A DNA stretch of 64,000 nt, taken from Datisca glomerata (taxonomy: Eukaryota > Streptophyta > Magnoliopsida > Cucurbitales > Datiscaceae). Positions 23,826 to 34,712 of this stretch are shown here, piece after piece. Each line of letters begins with the position of its first letter. Within the stretch, counting starts at the first letter, position 1. Where the stretch lies: the NCBI GenBank assembly GCA_003255025.1, contig QANY01008582.1:316702-380701 (forward strand), read 5' to 3'. The notes under the pieces are model-generated. The model saw only the letters and a program-made list of their open reading frames with translations, ran no database searches and was not told the origin of the DNA. The position numbers and the translations under genes were made by a program.

Positions 23826-25421
23826 TTGCAAGATTTGTATGATGCGACAAATGAGGTACACCTTGTATGTCTTTTGGCAGATGCTGAAAATATCAGCTTT
23901 GAAGAGGCGGTGCGAGACAAGAAGTGGCAAACTGCCATGAACGAGGAGATTAAGGCGATTGACCGTAACAACACATGGAAGCTAGCAGAATTACCGAAAG
24001 GCAGTCAGCCTATTTGTGTGAAGTGGGTGTTCAAGAAAAAGATGAATGCTCAAGGTGAGATAGAACGGTACAAGGCGAGACTTGTTGCGAAGGGATACAA
24101 GCAAAATATAGGAATCGACTATGACGAGGTGTTTGCTCCTGTTGTAAGAATGGAGACAATCTGATTACTCATTTCACAAGCTGCTCAATTCAAATGGCAA
24201 ATATTTCAAATGGATGTCAAGTCGGCATTCTTGAATGGTGTGCTCGAAGAAAATGTCTACATCGAACAACCACCAAGGTTCATGAAAATCGGAGAAGAGA
24301 AGAAGGTGCTAAAATTGAAGAAGGCACTTTACGGGTTGAAGCAAACACCGCGGGCATGGAATACACGTATCAATACATATTTCAAGGAGAGCGGGTTCAA
24401 GCAATGTCCCTACGAGCATGCCCTTTACGTAAAGAAGAATGGAGGTAACGTGTTATTTGTTGCTCTTTATGTCGATGACCTCATTTTTATGGGAAACAAT
24501 GATGAGATGATAGAAGAGTTTAAGGGTCCAATGACACGGGAATTTGAGATGATAGATTTGGGCTTGATGAAGTTTTTCCTTGGTTTGGATGTTAGACAAG
24601 TAGAGACGGGTATTTTTGTATCACAGGAGACATATGCAAAAGAGATTTTGAAGAAGTACAAGATGGCAAATTGCAACCCGGTATCAACACCAATGGAACC
24701 AGGTGCAAAACTCTCGAAATTCGATGGAGGAGAACGTGTCGATGAGAGTAGATACCAGAGTTTGGTAGGAATCCTTCGCTATCTCACATGCACAAGGCCG
24801 GATCTTTCATTAAGTGTCGGTATTATAAGTCGGTTCATGGAGGAGCCGGTTTGTTCACATTGGAAGGCGGTGAAGCGAATCCTACGGTACATCTAAGGAA
24901 CGGTGTCACTCGGGTTGTTCTACTCGAAAGTAGAAGATTACAAGTTGGTTGGCTACTCCGACAGCGATTGGTGCGGAGACATAGACGGTCGAAAAAGTAC
25001 ATCGTGATATGTGTTCTTTATGGGAGATACTGCATTTACTTGGCTTTCAAAGAAGCAACCGATCGTGATGCTCTCGACGTGTGAAGCTGAATATATGGCA
25101 GCATCTTGGTGTGTATGTCATGCGATATGGCTTAAAAATTTGTTGAGCAAGATGGAGCTAAAGCAACTAGCTGCAACCGTGATTCAAGTTGACAACAAAT
25201 CAGCAATTGAGTTGGCAAAGAGTCCAGTGAGCCATGAAAGAAGCAAACACATTGTCGTTCATTTTCACTTTATCCGAAATCATGTGAAGGAAGGAAGTGT
25301 GGAATTGGTGCATGTGGCAAGTCAGGATCAAGTTGCGGATATCTTCACAAAACCGCTACCGAAAGTACTTCTCAACAAATGCAAGAAAATGATTGGCATG
25401 ACGGATGGTAGAAGCATTTAA
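23826..25421 (+). pseudogene. copia reverse transcriptase and RNase H, broken
   Basis: RT N-terminus: [45 protein letters not shown]; a TGA stop at about 24162. The core resumes with QMDVKSAFLNGVLEENVY (motif A Asp intact), KALYGLKQTPRAW and LYVDDLIFMG (catalytic YVDD intact), then LGLMKFFLGLDV. A TAA at about 24894 precedes RNase H: GYSDSDWCGDIDGRKS, STCEAEYMAAS, IQVDNKSAIELAKSP, SKHIVVHFHFIR, DQVADIFTKPLP. It ends at TAA 25419-25421, just before the polypurine tract. Three or more stops inactivate it, although the catalytic residues of RT survive. Confidence 0.88.
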
Positions 25422-25426
25422 GTTTA

Positions 25427-25437
25427 TGGGGGAGTTT
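25427..25437 (+). other. Polypurine tract of copia element
   Basis: ATGGGGGAG immediately before the 3' LTR. Confidence 0.8.
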
Positions 25438-25699
25438 TGTTGAATAAACATTAAATATTATGTTTTAGTGGGTTTTTTCAATTAGAAGTTACAATTTAGA
25501 AGTTAGTGGAAATATAAAAGGTCAATAGTCTTTGTAGATGAAATGTTTGTAGATGAAAGGCCAATGGGTGATAGATTTAATTATTTTTCAGTTTTTTTGG
25601 CAAGAGTAGAGTCTATATAAAAGACTTGTTGAGTTCATTGGAAAACACAACTTAAAGGAATATAAAAATTAAATATTTCAAGTGAGTTTTTAGTTTACA
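25438..25699 (+). repeat. 3' LTR of copia element
   Basis: 262 bp. TG...CA ends. TATA-like TCTATATAAAAG at about 25612. Followed by the target duplication AAAAT. Confidence 0.93.
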
Positions 25700-25728
25700 A
25701 AAATAAGAACTATACAGGAGAGTGATTG

Positions 25729-25956
25729 TAAAATAATCAAAATGTTGAGCGTGTTATTGTATTTTCAGCTTTTAGCCTTTCCAAAGCAAACCCAATTGAG
25801 CAAAAGATTTATAAGAGCATGAAGCAAAATGCAGCTCAAGTTATGAACAGTTCATCTATAAACATTCAAAAGGGGTTAAAGTTGATGGTAATAAAAGATA
25901 TTGACTTGGTCAAGAAGATAGTAGAGAGAAATGGCATTGTATCACTTAAACTGCAG
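25729..25956 (+). other. Unrecognised open stretch without ATG
   Basis: A plus-strand frame of about 75 codons, opened by TAA upstream and closed by a stop after KLQ. It carries a lysine-rich stretch: SKANPIEQKIYKSMKQNAAQ, then GLKLMVIKDIDLVKKIVE. The composition is protein-like and unlike the flanking DNA, and the right end (CTGCAG then TAAG) could be a splice donor region. No family recognised. It lies right beyond the copia target duplication, on the strand opposite to the LINE, so it does not continue the LINE pol frame. Confidence 0.25.
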
Positions 25957-26894
25957 TAAGTCTATTTAGTTAGCCAGCATTATCCAAACTGAGGTTGAAA
26001 AGATTAATTGAAACTAAATATCTAACACTGAATACCTTTGTGCATTACATTCTGAGAACCTAAAAAGTTTCAACATCTGAGTGGGAAATCTCTCATTGAG
26101 TATTGAATTCATAAGTCTTGATATCTAATGTAAGTAGGGTTGCTCTCACGTGCCGGAATTTTTTTTTTCTGTCATGGATGTCATGGGTTTTTAGTGAATC
26201 CCCACACGTATTTGGTGAATTCTAAAAATTTTGGTGAACCCCCTATTTGATGTATGCCCGCACGTATTTGATGAACCATCACGTATATTTGATGAACTTG
26301 GCATCTATACCAGCTCAACATTGTAGATTTTTTCCATGTAACTATAGTGCACATTGAGGTTAAATCCTATTATTTCCTTAGAATACGCCTATTGGTGGAG
26401 AAGAAGTAATGAATTAGGGTTTACGGGAATCAATATTGTTGTGAGTTTCAAAATACAAAGAGACCTTCCTAAAATTAACCATTGTAATTGTTTTGACAGG
26501 AATACATTGTTGTTCCTTTTCTATTTTGAGAAAGGTTTATTCCAACTCACAACATATGAACTATTTAAAATGTCTTTTTAATTCCGTAACACAAGAAAAC
26601 TTTCTTTCTATAAAAGATATTCTCTACCCACATAAATAAGATAGATTACATATTAGATCGTTTTAGATCACAAATTCATGTATCAAATATTTTCATATCG
26701 ATATATATATGATAATTTTGTTCCAGCTATGTGACGAAAAATAGAAACAAGAACAATACTTTCAATTACAGATTCTTATTATTAAATTCAATGTTAAAAA
26801 AATCATTCTCTTTTTTTTTCTCAGATAGAAGTAAATAGAAAAAAGATTTAAAACATAGTTCTTACTTAGTATGATGGATTTGATTGGGAAGTTT

Positions 26895-27132
26895 TGTAAC
26901 ACCCCAGTAATTGGGTAAACAGTTTTGTAATTTCATAATTCAAAAAACTGAGAATCTAATTGAAACCCTAATTTGAGAAAATTCTTAAACTGATAACCCT
27001 AATTTTACCCTAATTTTAATACTAAACAGTGAAAGCTTAATTATTAGAAGAGCGAACGGTGAAGAAATGGTGAAAAATCAACTGGGTAATATCTGATCGA
27101 GTGGTTCAGATTGGTTCAACTAGGTTCGGTAA
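26895..27132 (-). repeat. Gypsy 3' LTR (left), distal part before the CACTA insertion
   Basis: Matches the right LTR at 34713-34865 and again at 35893-35995. Relative to the right copy it lacks about 1.03 kb between AAGCTTA and AGAGCGAACGG. Confidence 0.85.
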
Positions 27133-27520
27133 TACTACAACAAAAAAATGCTACGATAGCAGCCAAAAACGCTATCGTAACATTTTCATAGCATTTTTCT
27201 AAATGTCGTGTTTGCCATTGTTATTAAAAGTCCGACCCTATCATAGCATTTTTTTGCCGCATCAAAACACTTTTACAGAGTTTTTAAACGCTATGGTAGA
27301 CCTACCATAGCATTTTTTCAATGCTGTTAAAGATTTACCGTAGCATTTTTTCAAAGCTTGACAGATCTACCATAACATTTTTTCAAATCTATGACAGACT
27401 TACCATAGCATTTTTTCAATGCTATGGTAGACAAATTATAGCATTTATAAACCAATGGTAAAAACTTACCATAGCGTTTTTTAAATGCTGTCAAATACTT
27501 TTCATTGCATTTTTATGCTA
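27133..27520. repeat. Subterminal repeats of CACTA B
   Basis: Repeated CATAGCATTTTTTCAATGCTATGG-like inverted motifs, as runs of CCATAGCATTTTTTCAA and TGCTATGGTAGAC, next to the CACTA end. Equivalent to 5100-5648 of copy A. Confidence 0.8.
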
Positions 27521-29205
27521 TATGGTGTGCAACATCTTGTTATTATAAGTTTTTTTTTATATTTCTTATTCTTGCCATTGTACAAACTTAAAAAATAATT
27601 TTTTGACAAAATATCAAAAAAATAATAGCATCACATAACTTTTTATTTTATTACTCAAAATTGTTACATACTATTGTCCGTTAAAAATCATAGTTTCAAA
27701 TGACAAATACATATTAATTTTTACATAGAACAAAGAAAAGTAATACCATAAGAGAAGGATTAAAATCTAGTAAGACTCCAAATCTAATTATGAAGTTTCA
27801 GAAACCGATGTCGAGTCAACATGTGGTTTGCTTGCTTCTGTTAGCTTTCTTTTGAAGTATAATTGTAACTGCATATTTTTAAACAATCTAAAAAAATAAG
27901 GAATTCATTTATACAAACTGAATCTAGAAAATAGTGTGAAAAATGTACTATTCAATATAATATGACTAAAGAAAAATAAATAGAGTAAAATAATTATTAA
28001 TGATTAATAACACATGAAAATTAATGATTAATAACCTAACATACAAGAACAAATCAACACTCAACACTCATTTATGAGCTTTTGCTCCCCACCTCAAAAA
28101 TCCAATCTGACTTTTGCTCCCTCAATTCAATCATTTTGCTCCCTGTGAGACATTTGCAAACAAATGGCAGAACCAAAAAGAATCACTACAAAATAATCTA
28201 TGGAAGATAGAAAACTATGACCTTTGGCCATGTAGGTCCTTTAAGTGGATCGAAGCCCCACACCTAATGTGAGCAGACCATAAGCCTAACCAATCACCTA
28301 ACCTAATGTAAAATAATGTAACAATAATTACCTAACTTATAGAAAAACATGGAAAAGAAAAACCCTAGGTAAAAGATATACACAGAACAAAATATTTGGT
28401 TTTAAACATATCCAACCTCTGAACACTATAACATATTATGACAATGATAAAACTCAAAAAGCTACAAAAACCATGGAGTTATTCACTGACAGAATCACAT
28501 TGTAAACAAAGCTTTCATAATAGCACGATTCATGAAGCATCTTGGAAATAAGAAAAGCAATTAGAACAGATTCTGGAATATGGGAAAGCAAAAATAACAC
28601 GTCCTTCAAAAGTTTTTATGATTTTATATTATTTTCTTGACTTTCTATATATTCAAAGTCGACTACGTCACGGTCTACTGAAAATTACAACTAATATTCC
28701 AAAATGTTTGGGCTAAAATCAATTATAGAACGTTGAACAATGAGAATTTTAGCAAAACGGTCCAATGGAGTAAAAGTGACAGGACAACCGAGGAATAAAC
28801 AAAATGAGCACATCCAAGAAAGATACAAAGAAAAAGAAAAAATTCCCGCAGAACAGTCAGCCTGCACACTCTGGATAAAAACAGTCATAACTCCATCTAC
28901 AAAACTCTAAATTGAACTCCATAAATTGCATTGTAATACTGACTCAACAAGCTTTCCAATGAAATAATATTTGCTGAATAACTATCTCGGAATTAACCCC
29001 AGATTCAGTTCGTAATCAGCAACACGAATTTGATTTTCTTAGACAGTTGAAAGTGTATGTCAAAAGTCAATGGAACAAAAAGAAAAACTATACAATTGCC
29101 AAAAGAAACTACAACATAATTGATCTATCATGCTGAGAGATTACCTTGTCTCCATCATTCACTAGATGCAAAGCACATGTCCTTAATTATGAAAGTAATG
29201 CATAC

Positions 29206-29287
29206 CACTTAAATCATTAACTTTCTTGGTCATATCCTTAATTTCCTTCTCTACCTTCCTGATACCTGCACAATAAGGTCCTAAACC
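29206..29287 (-). pseudogene. RPT1: Captured exon of 26S proteasome ATPase subunit RPT1
   Basis: An 82-bp block on the minus strand with an acceptor (TATGCAG) before it and a donor (GTATGC) after it. It encodes [28 protein letters not shown]. The N-terminal region of plant RPT1 (26S proteasome regulatory subunit 7, an AAA ATPase of the 19S base) reads GLGPYS, then KKxEKEIKxxAKKxNDLCG, followed by a split Gly codon. Here the exon also ends in a split Gly codon. No AAA domain (Walker A/B) is in the window, so this is a gene fragment inside the CACTA element, not a working gene. Substitutions such as Cys for the loop Ser and Ser for Cys in NDLCG suggest drift. Confidence 0.7.
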
Positions 29288-30519
29288 CTGCATAAATATT
29301 TGGAATAACATAAAAAAGAAAAGTAAAAATTAATCAATCATATAATAATTGGAATTGAAAATAAAAACACCACTAACCAAAGTAAGTAGAAGTACTACTT
29401 ATTACTAGTTACAGTTATAACATAGTCAAACCATGAAGCACATCAACCAAGTTAAAGAACCACCACTCATCTTTCGCCTTATGCCTAAGCCATATTCCAA
29501 CAATGAGTACATGATCTATGAAGAATTTTTAAGTAGGCTGAATATTGCAGCCTAACTTAGAGGGGTAGAAAAATTGCTCATGTTCAGTCAAGACATGCGT
29601 GCATCATGGTAATTATTCCATCAAGCACTGTCCTATAAGGATAACAAAATCATAGTAAGCATCTAGTTTAAGGGGTTTGGGTTATTAGTTGAAGAAAATA
29701 GAGTTAGAAAGTTTATTCCGCTTATGTCACTCACGATGACAACATGAAACGATCAGAATGATAAGGTTTTAGAGTCCTGATGTCAATTGTTGAGGAATGT
29801 GCTAGTAATTAGAGGTTTTATATCAACTAGGTCCTCATTTCACATGTACTCATGGTGCCTTTACCATGTTGATTAAGAGTTTTCACAGCAAGACTATAGT
29901 TATTTGTTCTCTTCACATGTTTGCAGCTGACCCATATGGAAAAAGATATGTGCTAGATTAGTCAAATGTTATAAGCCAACAACTTCTATTGTTTGTAACA
30001 ATACTGGTCTTGCAATAGATTAAGGATATATTCTCTCTCTCTCTCTCTTCCCTTCCCTTTTTATAAACTAGGTTTGACTGATCTAAAATTAATGAGAAAC
30101 TATAGATTCTGATGACTGAATTTGGAATGAGCTCACAAGGTATTGTTCACTTTGGCTATGTGTCTCATGGATTTATTTCTAAAAGAACCTTTGTGAGCTC
30201 AGTCCAAACATATTACCATGTCTCATTAAAATGGACAACCTTAAATATCTAAAAAATAAAACGATGATAATATTAAAAGTTCAAGTGTAATATAAGGGGG
30301 GAAATGAATTAATCTAAGGGGAGATGTATGAAGTACATTTACTAACGTGTCTATGTTATTGTCACAACAATATAAATATACAATTCATGTAAAAAGTCTC
30401 TCAAAGTTAGAGACTTACATACTATAAGATATTTGATGTCAATTGCTCGAGTCCAGCACATAAATTTCAGCTAAAATACCCAAGAATGTTGATATATAAG
30501 AACATCTAGCCAACTATAC

Positions 30520-30567
30520 CTTCAATTTGTGATTTACAGCTGAATGAATATCTATGCGACATCTCCG
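30520..30567 (-). other. Exon-like block, unrecognised, in CACTA B
   Basis: 48 bp between TTTTTTACAG and GTATAG on the minus strand, encoding RRCRIDIHSAVNHKLK. Clean splice borders and an uninterrupted frame suggest a captured or native exon. Family not recognised. Confidence 0.35.
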
Positions 30568-30807
30568 CTGTAAAAAAGAGCCATTCATGTTATGAATACT
30601 TAAGCTTAAAAAACAATAATAACTAAAGATCAATCCAATAATCTAATAACCTAAATGTAAAAAAATATAGGCCATGCACAGTTTGCATTTTAGAATCAAG
30701 CAAAAATGGGATGCAAAAGTTTAGTATAATTGCAAACAAACTAATGACAGTTGAGGATTTTTTACAATAAAATGATGTTTTGCTCTATTAAAAGAATAAA
30801 ATTTTAC

Positions 30808-30940
30808 CTTATCAGTTTCTTGAAATTTCTCCAAAAAGCTTTGATGGCATGAATCTAATATCCTCCACAAATTATAAATACCCAGCTTTTTTAGAAACTT
30901 CAAATTTCTAAATCTTCCTCCCATGTTGGTCAACAAAACC
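30808..30940 (-). other. Exon-like block, unrecognised, in CACTA B
   Basis: Minus-strand frame ending at a GTAAAAT donor at 30807. Possible acceptor GTCTTAG at about 30941. Encodes VLLTNMGGRFRNLKFLKK, then LGIYNLWRILDSCHQSFLEK and FQETDK. Protein-like, basic and aromatic; no family recognised. Confidence 0.35.
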
Positions 30941-31177
30941 TAAGACTTCTCCACCATACACCCAGGTAGAAACCTTTGGGAAAGATCCACAAAGAACGAT
31001 TTGCTACTACTGCCAATGAGAATAGACACAAACTCTCACCAAATGCATACAAAGAAAGAGCAAGTGTAAGCCTGTGTGACACTGGAGAAAAAGAGTGACT
31101 TGTGTATGTGTGTATGCATGAGAGAGAGAGAGAGAGAAAGAAAGGGAAACAATGATGATGAGCGATAAAAATTATAC

Positions 31178-31272
31178 CTTGCAACCTTCATTCTTGGCAT
31201 ACTTCTCACGTAAGCTGTCTACAAAGGGGCGCCAACCACTGAGATCTTCATCTGTATTCACAATTTCATAAA
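31178..31272 (-). other. Exon-like block, unrecognised, in CACTA B
   Basis: 95 bp on the minus strand between a TTTTTTAG acceptor and a GTATAAT donor, encoding YEIVNTDEDLSGWRPF-VDSLREKYAKNEGCK. Well-bounded and compositionally a typical coding exon. I do not recognise the parent gene. It lies 5' of the RPT1 exon in transcription order. Confidence 0.4.
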
Positions 31273-31554
31273 CTAAAAAATTTTAGGACTTCTACAGAAA
31301 CTAGAAAATTTCAAAATTACATAAACAATTTCATAATAACGATGTGATAGAAGCAAAATCCAGTTATTATCTCATAAAAATTTTCAAAATAAATCTATTT
31401 AGAGCTTTTAACTCAGAAAAGGTTATTTAATTAGAAAAAAAGACTATGATTAAAACCCACCGTCCAATACCCTCTAGCCCTAGGTTTGACAGACGACTAG
31501 GAGAGCTCTGGTTGAAAAGGGTTCACCGTATGACCAAGCACGGTGAGTTTAGGG

Positions 31555-31960
31555 CTGGCTCACACGTGCTCGAGTCGCCTGTAGAGAGAGAGAGTGAGAG
31601 AGTGAACTAAGAGAGACAGATGATATAGAGATAGTAGAGAGAGACAGAGGGAGATGATGTACCATAACGAGAGAGACCCTCGATCAACCTTAACCCAAAA
31701 GCCCATCTGTTAGCTTTATCGTTGAGAGAGTTGTTTGTGAGCCTTCTCGTAGAGTCTGTGAGGGTTGAAGAGAGGCGATGTGTGAGAGATTTACCAGAAT
31801 GAGTTTCTCGAGAGAAAGATGAAAGAGCGAGCTAATTCCTGAGCTCTAAGATCCCTGTTCGACATTGAAAAGAGGTTGAAGTTAAGAGAGGTATTACTTG
31901 AGAGAGGTTGAAAGAGAGGAGGTTAAGGGTTTTGAGAGAGTAATTTTAGGCGGGGTTGAA
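31555..31960. repeat. GA-rich (5'UTR-like) tract of CACTA B
   Basis: Runs of GAGAGAGA on plus (CTCTCTCT in the element's sense strand), equivalent to the CT-rich tract at 1045-1220 of copy A. Probably the leader/promoter-proximal part of the element. Confidence 0.55.
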
Positions 31961-32064
31961 ATTTTAGTCCCCGCGCTAGCTTTCCCCAAACTTGACGACC
32001 TCTCTTAGAGTTTTCATAAAAACGTGATCTTGCAATGCTATTAAAGCACATTTTTGTTGTAGTG

Positions 32065-32457
32065 TCAGTCTGAACCGGGTTGGATATGATGTGTTGGGCC
32101 GGTTCAGTCTAGTTGGGTTGAACAAGTTTGGGTTGGTTTGGCTGTACCGGTTCAGCTGGTTTGATTGAACCGGTTCTGGTGTAGTGGTAACTTGGTCGGC
32201 TAAAAAAACAACTGCGGCCGTAAGACCCATATACAGTCCGAACAGAGAATAATATATAGGAGAAGAAGAAAATTGTTGCTTGTTGAAGAAGAGGACGACG
32301 ATGAAGATTCGTCACAACCACAAAGAAAACAATCAAGAGGCTGCCATTGAAAAGGAAAACAGAAAGAAACAGAGGGAAATGAAGAGAAAAATCAGAGAGA
32401 GAAAGAAGAAAAATAGAGAATGACCGAAAGCTTGAAGAGAGAATGAAAAGGGGCAGT
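32065..32457 (-). repeat. Gypsy 3' LTR (left), proximal part after the CACTA insertion
   Basis: Rich in GGTTGG, CCGGTTCAG and GGTTGAAC motifs, shared with 35995-36068 (GTGTTGGGCCG-TTCAGT). The inner end fuses directly to truncated RT, so the LTR start (U3) is lost by deletion. Confidence 0.7.
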
Positions 32458-34165
32458 GGGTCTGGAGCACCCCGAAGTGAAACACCGGGTCTACTGAAAC
32501 CCTTATCCAATAATTCTTAAAGTTGGTTCTTAAGTTCTTTCAACTCAGCAGGAGCCATACGATACAGAGCTTTGGATAGTGTCTGGTACTAACTCAATAT
32601 GAAAATCTCTCTCAAGGAGGAGGAAGTCCTGGAAATTCGTCGGGAAAAGACATCAAAAAATTCATGAACGACTAAAACTGATTCAATATCCACATGTGGT
32701 TTATAAGTTTTCAAAGCATAAACTAAATAGCCCCAATTACCACGATCAAGGAGACGCTATGCCCGTAAAGAAGATATGACCTTTGGAATTGATCGTTGCC
32801 AAGGACCCCTAAATTTGAAGCTAGGTCCACCTGGAGGTAGGAAACGAACTTCATTTCGATAATAGTTTATGTTAGCTTAATTAGCAGCCAACCATTCTAG
32901 AGTTAGGATTACGTCAAAATCATGCATCCCTAGGACTATAAGCCTAGCATCCATAACACAATGTGTTATCATCACTGAGACTCTATCACCTTATTAGCCA
33001 GAAGAAAAGCTCAGAAAAGTGTAGAAACACAGAACTCAAAACCCAATGGCACAACATGCAATGATGCATGAGTCACAAATGAAACAGATACAAAAGAGTG
33101 CGTAGATCCATAATCGATTAATGCAAAAGTTGAATGTCCTCGTACAAGTAGTGTACCTACTACAATTGTATATGATTGCTCAGCTTTCTGACTAGTTAGC
33201 GTGAAAACCTTCCCTTTAGCTCTATCCCAACAGTGTTGCTATTCTATCCTTAAACTAGTAAAGAGCACTGTTTGAGAAAATGTCAAGTATTTCGACATTT
33301 AAAACAAGCGTTGTTCCTCTTAAAGCACTGACCATTGTGACGCATGTTACATGTAGCGCATAAGAGATTTGATTTTGTAGCCTACCTTTTTTACATTGTG
33401 GGGCCCCGGGTGAGAATTCTAAGGTTTCCTTTTTCATGAAACGACTACTCTGACCGTGGCCGCGCACGAGGTGGAAGATTTTGTTCCATTAACAAGGCTG
33501 CTTCAACCACCGCTGCGTAGATGGTGTGCTTGTGGAGTGACACAAAACCCTTTTATCTTTAGACGAAGTCCCCTTTTAAATGTCTGAGCCTTTTTATCTC
33601 ACTATCAACATAATGTGTTGTGTATCGGGACAATTTCTTGAACTTTCTTTCATACTCAACTACAGTCATATTTTTTTTGCATCAGCTTAAGGAATTTGAC
33701 CTCCTTATTTGCTCTAACAGTGACCAGAAAATATTTCTCAAAGAAGAGTTCCTTGAAATGATCCCATGTCACTAGATTATGCTAGATGTCATGAGCTCTC
33801 CGTATGAGCTCCACCATTTCTAGCTTCCCGAGTCAGCATGAAGGTTGCACAGCCAACCTTTTGAACGTTAGAGCATAGAATATACTAAAAATGTGCTCCA
33901 GTCTTACGATCCAGTCATCAACTATAAGCGGGTACGACGAGTGTCCATCAAAGTCATGCGGGTTCAACCTCCTGAAGGTATGTAACAATTGTATCTCCAC
34001 TAGTTTCTGTTGTTATTATTGATTGCTATGTTGGTGAGCTGTTGTCGTCTACCTTAAGAGCTCCAAGAACTCTTGGAACATCTTACCAAGGTTGCTAGAG
34101 GGGCTCGCAGCAGTAGGATCGATGAGTGCATTATTTTTGTTATTCCTTGGAGGAGTAGCCATCTC
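32458..34165 (-). pseudogene. Ty3/gypsy gag, protease and start of RT, minus strand, broken
   Basis: Read on minus from about 34165: a start with MATPPRNN-type residues, then a retrotransposon gag domain at 33500-34000 (LNPHDFDGHSSYP, VDDWIVRLEHIF, TWDHFKELFFEKYF, EVKFLKLMQ). A zinc knuckle (CNMRHNGQC/ CFKCRNT region) lies near 33290-33360. The protease active site reads LIDYGSTHSFVS near 33100, with DSG changed to DYG. The start of RT reads RMAPAELKELK near 32535 and LLDKGFSRPGVSLRGAP up to 32458. The rest of RT, RNase H and integrase are deleted. Several frameshifts and stops. Two LTRs and a target duplication show it was once a complete insertion. Confidence 0.82.
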
Positions 34166-34169
34166 ACTG

Positions 34170-34373
34170 CTACCCATAATACCCAAGACTTACAAAAGTG
34201 TCTAATCTTATCACGTGAGAATTACATAAACTTATCATACATGACATATTGATACTAAAACATACCATACTACTACCCATAAAACCCAAGACTTACAAAA
34301 GTGTCTAATCTTATCACGTGAGAATTACATAAACTTATCATACATGACATATTGATACTAAAACATACCATAC
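34170..34373. repeat. 103-bp tandem duplication
   Basis: Two nearly identical units (34170-34272, 34273-34373) starting CTACCCATAA and containing CCCAAGACTTACAAAAGTG, CTTATCACGTGAGAATTAC and CATGACATATTGATAC. They differ at about one base. The duplication lies at the gag start and is recent compared with the decay around it. Confidence 0.95.
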
Positions 34374-34712
34374 TGAATTAGAATAAAAACACTTATAACA
34401 TGCGTCCCTGACTTGTAAGGTGAGAGAGGAGTATAATGAGTGACTTGTCATATTTTTCATTAAGGAAAGCGTACAGAATCTAAAACTTTTGCTATTAAAT
34501 AAATAACTATCGTAAACGAAATAATCCCTTATTTAGTATTTAGTAAGTTCCCTTTTTCTTAGAAAGAAGACTAGGAATGAAAAAAAAGATCTATTTTATT
34601 CTTTCTTATCTCCATACTATTCCTATATTCATTTTCTTTACTATATCCATATTCATAAAGATAGAATTCGTGTCAGAATTCATGAACTAATGGAATGGAA
34701 TGGTACCAAAAC

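Larger units (their letters stand above)
21127..25699 (+). mobile_element. Structurally complete Ty1/copia LTR retrotransposon
   Basis: Two LTRs (21127-21381 and 25438-25699, both starting TGTTGAATAAACATTAAAT and ending AGTTTACA) flank a primer-binding site, gag-pol and a polypurine tract. They are bracketed by a perfect 5-bp target duplication AAAAT at 21122-21126 and 25700-25704. The domain order PR-IN-RT-RNase H is that of Ty1/copia. The LTRs differ by a small number of substitutions plus a short indel near 25590, suggesting a moderately old insertion. The coding frame is broken by several stops and shifts. The element sits in the minus-strand LINE. Confidence 0.93.
27133..32064 (-). mobile_element. 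Non-autonomous CACTA transposon, copy B, with captured host-gene exons
   Basis: Right end TTTTTGTTGTAGTG (inverted: CACTACAACAAAAA) at 32064. Left end TACTACAACAAAAAA at 27133 (first C changed to T). Flanking triplets TAA and TCA, a one-mismatch duplication. The undisturbed target is visible in the right gypsy LTR at about 35990 (TAAATCAGTTTGG). Subterminal repeats of CTATCGTAACATTTTCATAGC type fill 27133-27520. The opposite end, rich in CT/AG tracts, matches the start of CACTA A. Between them are minus-strand exon-like blocks with GT-AG borders, including one from RPT1. No transposase is recognised. Confidence 0.85.

Noticed and set aside
27520..29200. CACTA transposase gene in copy B
   Set aside because: No TNP2-like or TPase motif could be read in either strand; only short exon-like blocks.
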